Origin: Mycolicibacterium boenickei
GTDB taxonomy: Bacteria > Actinomycetota > Actinomycetes > Mycobacteriales > Mycobacteriaceae
Assembly: GCF_010731295.1 (NCBI RefSeq)
Contig: NZ_AP022579.1
Location: 2,542,001-2,606,000 of the forward strand
Length of the DNA stretch: 64,000 nt
Reading direction: 5' to 3'
Shown here: positions 51,544 through 58,640 of the stretch, one piece after another
Numbering within the stretch: position 1 is the stretch's first letter
Layout: each line of letters begins with the position of its first letter
The notes under the pieces: model-generated
The model's input: the letters and a program-made list of their open reading frames with translations, nothing else
Databases searched by the model: none
What the model was told of the DNA's origin: nothing
Position numbers and translations under genes: made by a program

Positions 51544-52779
51544 TCAGACACTTGTCGAATCGGGCCGGTAGAGCCCGGCCAGGCGCGCCAGGCGCAGGCT
51601 CAGCATCAGATCGAAACGGGTTTCACCGTCGCTGAGATCGCTGCCGACGGCCTCGGTCAGCTTCTCCAACCGGTAGTACAGCGTGGACCGGTGCAGATAC
51701 ATGTCCTCGGAGGTGCGTCGCACGTCGCCGCCGTTGGCCAGGTAGGTCTCGAGCGTGCGGAGCAGGTCTTCGCGACCCTGCTCGATCAGGCTGACGATGC
51801 CTGAGTGGACCAGCTCGCCGAGCCGGTCCCGGTCGTAGGCCTGGCCCAGCAGCGCCAGCGTGCGCCACGAGCCGAGGGCGGACCAGTCGACCACCTGGAC
51901 GCTGCCCACGCCGACGCCGGCCAGCATCAGCGCCAGCCGCGCCTGCCGAAACCCAAGGGCGGCTTGCGTTATCGGCAGGGGAGCGCCGGAGGCCCCGATC
52001 TCTGGGCGGGTTCCGTAGCTGGCCCGGACCGCCTCCGCAACAGTTTCGGCGGTCGCGGGGGAACCGGGGTCGGAACGCGACACCGCCAGGACGGTGGTCG
52101 GGGATCCGGCCATGGTGTACCACCGGCGCGTCCGGTCGGTGGCCGTCAACCGCAACCGCAGCGCCAGGCCTCGATCTATCGGATCGCCCGCGCCGTCAGC
52201 GCCTGGCTCGAACGCGAAAACCTGGACCACGTCGTGCGGCTCGGCCATCGACCTGGTGTGCAGTTCGGCGACCACCGCATGGGCCTGCCCGGGGTCCTCG
52301 GCGGCGATCAGCCGCATCAGCAGGCCCTGCTGCGCGGACTCTTCGGCGCGCAGCGCGGCGTTGCGGCGGTCGAGGATGTCCAGCAAGTCGGCACCCGCCC
52401 GCTTGGCCAGCTGCTCGCCGTGCTCGGGCAGTGACCCCTCGGGGACGATGATCCAGAGGTAGCCGAACCGCTCGGACGCCGACCGTACCGGCACACAGAA
52501 CCGCGGCATCAGATTGTGTTGCGGGAACGCCGGAATCCACAGCGCCGAGTCCGCCGACCCGATGCCGAATTCGAACAGCGCCGCCTTGACCTCCGCGCGG
52601 GTCTCGCGTTGCAGCACGCTGTGGACCCGCACGTCGTCGAGTTCGCCGAGCTGACGGCTGTGGGTGATCGGGGTCAGCTCCTCGTCGTCCAGCAGCACGG
52701 CCCGGTCCAGGGTTTGAGCCAGCGCGTCGACGATCAGCTGCATGCGGCCACTGAAGTCAGCGCTCACCGGATCGGCCAC
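51544..52779 (-). CDS. PucR-family transcriptional regulator
   Basis: 411 residues. A GAF/PucR-like N-terminal sensory part (about 20-160), a GGDEF-like middle segment (PITQAALGFRQARLALMLAG), and the C-terminal PucR helix-turn-helix: TLETYLANGGDVRRTSEDMY, LHRSTLYYRLEKL. PucR proteins usually activate nitrogen-compound catabolism. It lies upstream of the permease gene, in the same direction, so it may control the permease/USP pair. Confidence 0.87.
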   Translation of the reverse strand: MADPVSADFSGRMQLIVDALAQTLDRAVLLDDEELTPITHSRQLGELDDVRVHSVLQRETRAEVKAALFEFGIGSADSALWIPAFPQHNLMPRFCVPVRSASERFGYLWIIVPEGSLPEHGEQLAKRAGADLLDILDRRNAALRAEESAQQGLLMRLIAAEDPGQAHAVVAELHTRSMAEPHDVVQVFAFEPGADGAGDPIDRGLALRLRLTATDRTRRWYTMAGSPTTVLAVSRSDPGSPATAETVAEAVRASYGTRPEIGASGAPLPITQAALGFRQARLALMLAGVGVGSVQVVDWSALGSWRTLALLGQAYDRDRLGELVHSGIVSLIEQGREDLLRTLETYLANGGDVRRTSEDMYLHRSTLYYRLEKLTEAVGSDLSDGETRFDLMLSLRLARLAGLYRPDSTSV

Positions 52780-52797
52780 CTGACGATTCTGGACCGT

Positions 52798-53385
52798 TCA
52801 ACGCCGCAACGTCACGATTCCGCCCGACGGCGTCAGCGCGTGCGTCATCCGTACGTCGTGGGGATCGGCCGGCACCTCGTCGACCAGTTCGTCGTCGCGC
52901 ACCACCGCGACCAGGCGCGCGTGCGGTGCGGCGTAGATGAGGCTGCGGTCGTAGAACCCGGCGCCGCGGCCCAGCCGGTTCCCGTTGCGGTCGACGGCCA
53001 GCGCGGGCACGAGGATCACCTCGGCGTCCGCGATCCGTCCGGCGGGCAACCACGGGGGTGCGGGCTCGCGGAGGCCGAACTCCGCCGCCACCAACGTGCC
53101 GGGCTCGTACGGGCCCCACTGCATCGGCATGCCGCGGCCGTCGCCGTCGTTGCGGGCGACCGGAAGCAGCACGCGCACACCGAGTTCCAGAAGGGTGTCC
53201 AACAGCGCCTGCGACCCGGGTTCGGAGCCGACGGGAACATAGGCGCACACCGTTTGCCCGTCGCGCACCAACGAGGGCAGCCAGCGGCAAAGCGCCTGCG
53301 CCTCGCTGTCGCGGCGGTCGGCCGGCAGCGCCCGTCTGGCCCGAAGAACGTCAGCTCTCAACTCGGTCTTTGTCGGCGGGGTCAC
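52798..53385 (-). CDS. 5-formyltetrahydrofolate cyclo-ligase
   Basis: 195 residues, the expected size. It converts 5-formyl-THF to methenyl-THF with ATP. Motifs: TELRADVLRARRAL at the N-terminus (Arg-rich folate region), CAYVPVGSEPG, LLPVARNDG, and the C-terminal GNRLGRGAGFYDRSL, which is the ATP-binding signature. I choose the GTG at 53385, with GGTGGAGG upstream. Same position (Rv0992c) next to galU as in M. tuberculosis, where it is divergent from galU. Confidence 0.92.
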   Translation of the reverse strand: MTPPTKTELRADVLRARRALPADRRDSEAQALCRWLPSLVRDGQTVCAYVPVGSEPGSQALLDTLLELGVRVLLPVARNDGDGRGMPMQWGPYEPGTLVAAEFGLREPAPPWLPAGRIADAEVILVPALAVDRNGNRLGRGAGFYDRSLIYAAPHARLVAVVRDDELVDEVPADPHDVRMTHALTPSGGIVTLRR

Positions 53386-53424
53386 GCCCTCCACCTTTTC
53401 AGAACGGACACTAGGGTGTGAACG

Positions 53425-54354
53425 ATGAGCACGTCTCACAAGGCACCTGAGGTGCCGATTCCCTACACGGCCGTGGTCCCGGCGGCCGGTCTGGGTACGC
53501 GATTCCTGCCCGCCACCAAGACGGTGCCCAAGGAATTGCTGCCGGTCGTCGACACCCCAGGCATCGAGCTGGTCGCCGCCGAGGCGGCCGAGGCCGGTGC
53601 CGAGCGCTTGATCATCATCACCTCCGAAGGCAAAGACGGCGTCGTCGCGCACTTCGTCGAGGACCTGGTGCTCGAGGGCACGCTGGAGGCTCGCGGCAAG
53701 AAGACGATGCTGGAGAAGGTCCGTCGCGCTCCGGCCCTGATCAAGGTCGAATCCGTGGTGCAGGCCGAGCCGCTGGGCCTGGGGCACGCCGTCGGCTGCG
53801 TCGAGGGCTCGCTGGCTCCCGACGAGGACGCGATCGCGGTGCTGCTGCCCGATGATCTGGTGCTGCCCACCGGTGTGCTGGAGACCATGTCCAAGGTTCG
53901 CGCCAAGCGCGGCGGAACCGTGCTGTGCGCCATCGAGGTGCCCGAAGACGAGATCAGTGCCTACGGCGTCTTCGACGTCGAGACCGTGCCCGACGCGGCC
54001 AACCCGAACGTGCTGCGGGTCAAGGGCATGGTGGAAAAGCCCAAGTCCGACGATGCGCCGTCGCCCTACGCCGCCGCCGGCCGCTACCTCCTGGACCGGG
54101 CGATCTTCGATGCGTTGCGCCGGGTTTCGCGCGGGGTGGGCGGGGAGATCCAGCTGACCGACGCCATCGCGCTGCTGATCGAAGAGGGGCATCCGGTCCA
54201 TGTCGTCGTGCACCGCGGAGCCCGACACGACCTGGGAAATCCCGGCGGCTACCTGAAGGCTGCGGTTGACTTTGCGTTGGAACGTGACGACTACGGCCCC
54301 GATTTGCGGCGGTGGTTGGTCGAACGATTGGGTCTGACCGGACAGGACGGCTAG
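53425..54354 (+). CDS. galU: UTP-glucose-1-phosphate uridylyltransferase GalU
   Basis: 309 residues. It makes UDP-glucose for envelope polysaccharides and trehalose. Nucleotidyl-transferase signature VPAAGLGTRFLPATKTVPKE (about 13-32), LLPDDLVL for the metal site, GVFDVE, and VEKPKSDDAPS. First gene of the run galU-glp-rimJ-glpR. Confidence 0.95.
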   Translation: MSTSHKAPEVPIPYTAVVPAAGLGTRFLPATKTVPKELLPVVDTPGIELVAAEAAEAGAERLIIITSEGKDGVVAHFVEDLVLEGTLEARGKKTMLEKVRRAPALIKVESVVQAEPLGLGHAVGCVEGSLAPDEDAIAVLLPDDLVLPTGVLETMSKVRAKRGGTVLCAIEVPEDEISAYGVFDVETVPDAANPNVLRVKGMVEKPKSDDAPSPYAAAGRYLLDRAIFDALRRVSRGVGGEIQLTDAIALLIEEGHPVHVVVHRGARHDLGNPGGYLKAAVDFALERDDYGPDLRRWLVERLGLTGQDG

Positions 54355-54405
54355 CAACGCGTCGGGTGTCCGGCAGTCGGGGGCCCGTAGATAGAAAGGC
54401 GTGTT

Positions 54406-55644
54406 GTGCGTTCGGTGGAGGAACAGCAGGCTCGGGTAGCGGCTGCTGCGGTGGCCCCCCGACCGGTGCGAGTGGCCATCGCCGAGTCTCAGGGCCTGAT
54501 GTGTGCCGAAGAGGTCGTCACCGAACGACCCATGCCTGGATTCGATCAGGCCGCGATCGACGGTTACGCGGTGCGCAGCGTCGACGTGCTGTCCGTGGGT
54601 GACGGCGCCGGGGAGATCAGCCTGCCCGTGATGGGCTCGATCGAGGCGGGAGCCCGCACCCCGAGCCGGTTGCAGCCGCGGCAGGCCGCGCGCGTGCAGA
54701 CCGGCGCACCGATGCCCACTCTGGCCGATGCGGTGCTGCCGTTGCGATGGACCGACGGCGGTGAGAGCCGGGTCCGCATCCTGCGCAGTGTGCGCTCGGG
54801 CGCCTATGTCCGGCGCACCGGTGACGATGTGCAACCCGGCGACGTCGCGGTCCGGGCGGGCACCATCATCGGCCCGGCCCAGGTGGGTCTGCTGGCCGCG
54901 GTCGGGCGGGACCGGGTGCTGGTGCATCCGCGGCCGAGGTTGTCGGTGATGTGCGTGGGCGGTGAGCTCGTCGACGTGTCCCGCAATCCGGGCACGGGCC
55001 AGGTGTACGACGTGAACTCCTATGCGCTGGCCGCGGCGGGCCGCGACGCGGGTGCCGAGGTCAACCGGGTCGGCATCATCAGCACCGACCCCGGGGAATT
55101 ACGGGAAACCGTTGAGGGCCAAGTCAATCGCAACGAGATCGTGGTCATCGCCGGTGCCGTGGGCGGAGCCGCCGCCGAGTCGGTGCGCACCGTGCTCTCT
55201 GAACTCGGCGAGATGGAAGTGGCGCGGATCGCGATGCACCCGGGCTCGGTGCAGGGCTTCGGCCAGCTCGGCCGCGACCGCGTTCCGGTGTTCCTGCTGC
55301 CCGCCAACCCGGTAAGTGCGCTGGTGGTGTTCGAGGTGATGGTGCGCCCGCTGATCCGGCTCTCGCTGGGCAAGCGCCAGCCGATGCGCCGCATGGTTCA
55401 GGCCCGCACCCTGTCCCCGATCAGCTCGGTGGCCGGCCGTACGGGGTACCTGCGCGGGCAGTTGATGCGTGACCAGGACACCGGCGAATACCTGGTCCAG
55501 GCCCTAGGCGGGGCGCCGGGCGCGTCGACCCACCTGCTGGCCACGCTCGCCGAGGCGAACTGTCTCGTGGTGATTCCGAGTGAGGTCGACGAGGTTCGCA
55601 CCGGCGAAACCGTGGATGTGGCATTCCTGGCTCAGCGCGGCTGA
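54406..55644 (+). CDS. glp: MoeA/gephyrin-like protein, Glp type (MoeA1)
   Basis: 412 residues with the four-domain MoeA layout: MoeA_N (EEVVTERPMPGFDQAAIDGY, SIEAGARTPSRLQPRQAARV), MoCF-like domain (about 180-320) and C-terminal domain. The catalytic-type loops of true MoeA (GGVS, TGDEL) are degenerate here: AGAVGGAAAES and CVGGELVDVS. In Corynebacterium a MoeA-like protein, Glp, links FtsZ to the membrane receptor GlpR during division. The downstream gene here is the GlpR-type partner, so a division role is likelier than cofactor synthesis. GTG start. Confidence 0.85.
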   Translation: MRSVEEQQARVAAAAVAPRPVRVAIAESQGLMCAEEVVTERPMPGFDQAAIDGYAVRSVDVLSVGDGAGEISLPVMGSIEAGARTPSRLQPRQAARVQTGAPMPTLADAVLPLRWTDGGESRVRILRSVRSGAYVRRTGDDVQPGDVAVRAGTIIGPAQVGLLAAVGRDRVLVHPRPRLSVMCVGGELVDVSRNPGTGQVYDVNSYALAAAGRDAGAEVNRVGIISTDPGELRETVEGQVNRNEIVVIAGAVGGAAAESVRTVLSELGEMEVARIAMHPGSVQGFGQLGRDRVPVFLLPANPVSALVVFEVMVRPLIRLSLGKRQPMRRMVQARTLSPISSVAGRTGYLRGQLMRDQDTGEYLVQALGGAPGASTHLLATLAEANCLVVIPSEVDEVRTGETVDVAFLAQRG

Positions 55645-55684
55645 TAAGACTTCATTCGATGAATGACGGTGTGACGAATCGACA

Positions 55685-56344
55685 ATGCGGATGAGCCTGT
55701 TCCGCTCCAACGCTTTTCACCCGGGCTGGCCCGGTCCGGTCGGGCCGCTGCGGGTTCCGGCCGGGGTGGTGCGGCTACGCCCGGTGCGGCTGCGTGATGC
55801 CGCGGTGTGGAGCCGCATCCGGCTGGCCGACCAGGCCCACTTGGAGCCGTGGGAGCCGGTGAGTGGTGTGGATTGGCATGTCCGCCATGCTGTTTCGTCG
55901 TGGCCGACGATCTGCTCAGGTCTGCGCAGTGAGGCCCGGCGCGGGCGGATGCTGCCCTATGTGATCGAGCTCGACGGGCAGTTCGCCGGCCAGCTGACGA
56001 TCGGCAACGTCACGCACGGTGCGCTGCGGTCGGCGTGGATCGGCTACTGGGTGGCCAGCGACAAGACCGGCGGCGGGGTGGCGACCGGTGCGCTCGCGCT
56101 GGGGCTCGACCACTGCTTCAACGGCGTGCAGCTGCACCGGGTGGAGGCCACGGTGCGCCCGGAGAACGCGGCGAGCCGGGCCGTGCTGGCGCGGGTGGGT
56201 TTCCGCGAGGAGGGGCTGCTGCGTCGCTACCTCGAGGTGGACGGCGCCTGGCGCGACCATCTTCTGGTGGCGGTCACGTTGGAAGAGCTCAAGCACTCGG
56301 CGGCCCAGTCGCTGGTTTCGGCCGGCCGGGCCAGTTGGTGCTGA
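55685..56344 (+). CDS. rimJ: GNAT acetyltransferase, RimJ type
   Basis: 219 residues. GNAT fold of the RimJ/RimL kind: RLRPVRLRDAAVWSRIRLAD, then the acetyl-CoA region IGYWVASDKTGGGVATGALA and HRVEATVRPENAASRAVLAR. Likely modifies a protein N-terminus (ribosomal or other). It lies between glp and glpR as in M. tuberculosis. An inverted repeat follows directly at its stop codon. Confidence 0.88.
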   Translation: MRMSLFRSNAFHPGWPGPVGPLRVPAGVVRLRPVRLRDAAVWSRIRLADQAHLEPWEPVSGVDWHVRHAVSSWPTICSGLRSEARRGRMLPYVIELDGQFAGQLTIGNVTHGALRSAWIGYWVASDKTGGGVATGALALGLDHCFNGVQLHRVEATVRPENAASRAVLARVGFREEGLLRRYLEVDGAWRDHLLVAVTLEELKHSAAQSLVSAGRASWC

Positions 56345-56394
56345 TCCGGCGCGCCGTGTCGAAACTGCGCCCACGGTCGTGATTTCGCCGGATC
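56343..56394 (+). terminator. inverted repeat at the rimJ stop
   Basis: Arms GATCCGGCG (56343-56351) and CGCCGGATC (56386-56394) with a second imperfect pair inside. No T run. It could end rimJ transcripts before glpR or be a remnant of a dispersed palindrome. Confidence 0.45.
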
Positions 56395-56566
56395 CACAGC
56401 CCTGGAAGCAATCTCAGCGAATCGGCTCTCATCCGCTGTTACCAATGTGACACATGTGACTGTTGGTGCTTGTATCGATCGAATTACAGGTGTGTAATTG
56501 TGTCGGCGCGCCATCCATGGATGCGCTGGTCACAGACCTAGCCTGAAGGGGAAAGGAGCAGGCGTC

Positions 56567-57778
56567 ATGCCAAGCATCCCCCAGTCACTGCTGTGGATTT
56601 CCCTCGTCGTTCTCTGGCTTTTCGTTTTGGTTCCGATGTTGATCAGCAAGCGCGACTCGGTCCGTCGTACCAGTGACGTCGCCCTGGCGACCCGAGTCCT
56701 CAACAGCGGACGCAACGCACAACGCTTACGACGCGGCCCCGCCGCCGGGCACCACAGCGATCCGCACTGGCGGCCAAGCGCCGACCACCTCGACGAGGAT
56801 CTCGATGAAGACCTCGAGGACGAGGCGCCTGCCGAAGTGCGGGTGCACGCGACCGTGCAGCGCACCGTCGTGGTGGCCGCCGCGAGTGTCGAGACCCCCG
56901 AACCCGATTACCTCGACGTCGACATCGTCGACGAGGATTCCGGTGCCCTGCCGGTCGGTGCGATGGCCAAGGCGGCTCAGGCCGAGGCGGCGCCCGAGGA
57001 AGTCGGCGAGCCCGAACTCGAATTGGAGTTCGAGACCGAGCCCGAGGCTGAGCCCGAACCCGAGCCGGAGCCCGTCGCGGTCGACGAACCGGTCGAAGAA
57101 ACGATCGAGGAGCCCGTCGAGGAATTCGACGCCGTCGAGTCGGAAGCCCAAACCGAGCGGATCGCAGTCGATCTCGACGAGGCCGAGGAGCCTGAGCCGG
57201 TCCAGGAGACTGAGGACCCGGAGGATTTCGCCGACGACGAGTACGAATACGTCGCCGACGAGACAGGCCTGGAACCCGAAGCCGAGGACGAGCCGGTCGA
57301 GGAAGACCAGTCCGAGGCACGCGTCGCGTCGTTGGGCGCGACCCGGCAACGCCGGTTCGAATCCAAGAAGGCCGCGGAGATCAGCGCCCGCAAGTTCCGG
57401 TTCCGCAAGCGTGTACTCGCGCTGCTGGCCGCCACGTTGCTGTTCTCGGCGGGAGCCGCCTTCCTGGTGACACCGTCGGCCTGGTGGGTGTGTGGCACTG
57501 CCGGCACGCTGACCGTGCTGTACCTGGCTTACCTGCGCCGTCAGACGCGCATCGAGGAGCAGCTGAGGCGTCGCCGTGCGCAGCGCATGGCCCGCTCCAG
57601 GCTGGGCGTGGAGAACACCGACGACCACAAGCTCGACGTCGTACCGGCCCGGCTGCGCAGGCCCGGGGCAGTGGTCCTCGACATCGACGACGAGGATCCG
57701 ATCTTCGAGCATCTGGCCTACGCGTCGTACGGGTCGATGTCGCGCGAATACGATCTACCGCGTGCTTCCGGGCAGTAG
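56567..57778 (+). CDS. glpR: membrane protein, GlpR-type receptor (Rv0996 type)
   Basis: About 403 residues. Membrane helix at the N-terminus (SLLWISLVVLWLFVLVPMLI, about 6-26), then RDSVRRTSDVALATRVL. A long acidic disordered region of Glu/Asp/Pro repeats covers about 75-255. Two more hydrophobic helices follow (about 290-330: VLALLAATLLFSAGAAFLVT and WWVCGTAGTLTVLYLAYL), then a short cytoplasmic tail. This layout fits GlpR, the receptor that holds Glp and FtsZ at the septum in corynebacteria. I choose the ATG at 56567, with AAAGGAG upstream; the open frame to 56498 is not coding-like. Confidence 0.82.
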   Translation: MPSIPQSLLWISLVVLWLFVLVPMLISKRDSVRRTSDVALATRVLNSGRNAQRLRRGPAAGHHSDPHWRPSADHLDEDLDEDLEDEAPAEVRVHATVQRTVVVAAASVETPEPDYLDVDIVDEDSGALPVGAMAKAAQAEAAPEEVGEPELELEFETEPEAEPEPEPEPVAVDEPVEETIEEPVEEFDAVESEAQTERIAVDLDEAEEPEPVQETEDPEDFADDEYEYVADETGLEPEAEDEPVEEDQSEARVASLGATRQRRFESKKAAEISARKFRFRKRVLALLAATLLFSAGAAFLVTPSAWWVCGTAGTLTVLYLAYLRRQTRIEEQLRRRRAQRMARSRLGVENTDDHKLDVVPARLRRPGAVVLDIDDEDPIFEHLAYASYGSMSREYDLPRASGQ

Positions 57779-57833
57779 GGCGGCCGGTTTCGTCTCCCGG
57801 GGGCAGTCCTGGTAGCCTTTCCACTCGGTATTA

Positions 57834-57906
57834 GGGGCTATAGCGCAGTTGGTAGCGCGTCTCGTTCGCATCGAGAAGGTCAGGGGTTCGATTCCCCTTA
57901 GCTCCA
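57834..57906 (+). tRNA. tRNA-Ala (anticodon CGC)
   Basis: Cloverleaf drawn by hand: acceptor GGGGCTA with TAGCTCC (one G-U pair), D arm GCGC/GCGC, anticodon stem TCTCG/CGAGA with loop TTCGCAT (anticodon CGC, reading GCG), T arm AGGGG TTCGATT CCCCT, discriminator A. CCA is not encoded. Confidence 0.95.
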
Positions 57907-57911
57907 CTCTC

Positions 57912-57943
57912 AAATGGCAGGTCAGGCAACTGATCTGCCATTT
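57912..57943 (+). terminator. terminator after tRNA-Ala
   Basis: 9-bp stem AAATGGCAG / CTGCCATTT with a 14-base loop, ending in a run of six T. Confidence 0.85.
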
Positions 57944-58230
57944 TTTGACTCGGCCACAAGCCGCCGCTGCGGAGAAGCTCCCGCTGATGCGCGGAGCGGG
58001 ATGGATCCTTCTGTGTTTGAGGGTGCCCAGCACGCGGAGCTGCCGTGGAACCAGCTAGGCGAGTCCGGTTCGCGGGCCTCTAGCCGGCCCGCCGGGGGTG
58101 CGGAATGATGATCGCCCGCAGCATTTTTGGAGACGCGGGTCAGACGGCCGATCCGGTCATCTCACAGGCCACATCGGCGCCCAGAGCGTTGGGTCCTCCT
58201 GAATATGTGCAGCGGCGCAGCTGGCGGGGA
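57944..58230. other. intergenic region between tRNA-Ala and the toxin island
   Basis: No gene or repeat seen. I found no second copy of the tRNA 3' end in the window, so there is no direct evidence for an integration site. Confidence 0.5.
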
Positions 58231-58635
58231 TCATTTGGGATCTATGAGAACGTTGACCTCACGCGCTGCTGACGGCCTGTCTACAAAGATCTGGAGGCGG
58301 ATCGTTTCACCGGGCTCAAAGGGACACTTGGCGATCGTATCCTCCGCATTGCCTACCGCTAGATATCCACTGTCAAGCATCAATTCGCCCGAATATATGC
58401 GCTCGCCCAGAGGCTGTTCGGAAGCTCCCTGGTATATCCTCACGCGAATATCGGTGTCGCTGTCAATAGCTTCATCCGCGGTGATAGTCCTCACCAGCAC
58501 AGAATGGTCCGTGTAGGTACAAGCCGACTCGCCAGATTCCGCGCCGTCGGGAGTGTCGAAATCCTCGATGTATACCCGGTGGTAGTCAGGAAATACTTCC
58601 GTCTCCAGAATCAACAAGTTCTTCGGACCCGGCAT
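58231..58635 (-). CDS. probable immunity protein for the adjacent toxin
   Basis: 134 residues, no family recognised. Acidic (DFDTPDGAESGESACTYTDH) with beta-like alternation and no signal or membrane helix, fitting a cytoplasmic inhibitor of a basic nuclease. Base composition is lower in GC than the neighbours. It starts five bases after the toxin stop on the same strand, the usual place for an immunity gene. The function is inferred from position. Confidence 0.7.
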   Translation of the reverse strand: MPGPKNLLILETEVFPDYHRVYIEDFDTPDGAESGESACTYTDHSVLVRTITADEAIDSDTDIRVRIYQGASEQPLGERIYSGELMLDSGYLAVGNAEDTIAKCPFEPGETIRLQIFVDRPSAAREVNVLIDPK

Positions 58636-58640
58636 GATGT

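Noticed and set aside
53386..54927. N-terminal extension of the folate cyclo-ligase frame across galU and glp
   Set aside because: Antisense to two well-defined genes. The GTG at 53385 with a good ribosome site fits the family length.
57834..57906. tRNA-Ala as an attachment site of an integrated island carrying the toxin
   Set aside because: I found no second copy of the tRNA 3' end and no integrase in the window, so proximity is the only evidence.
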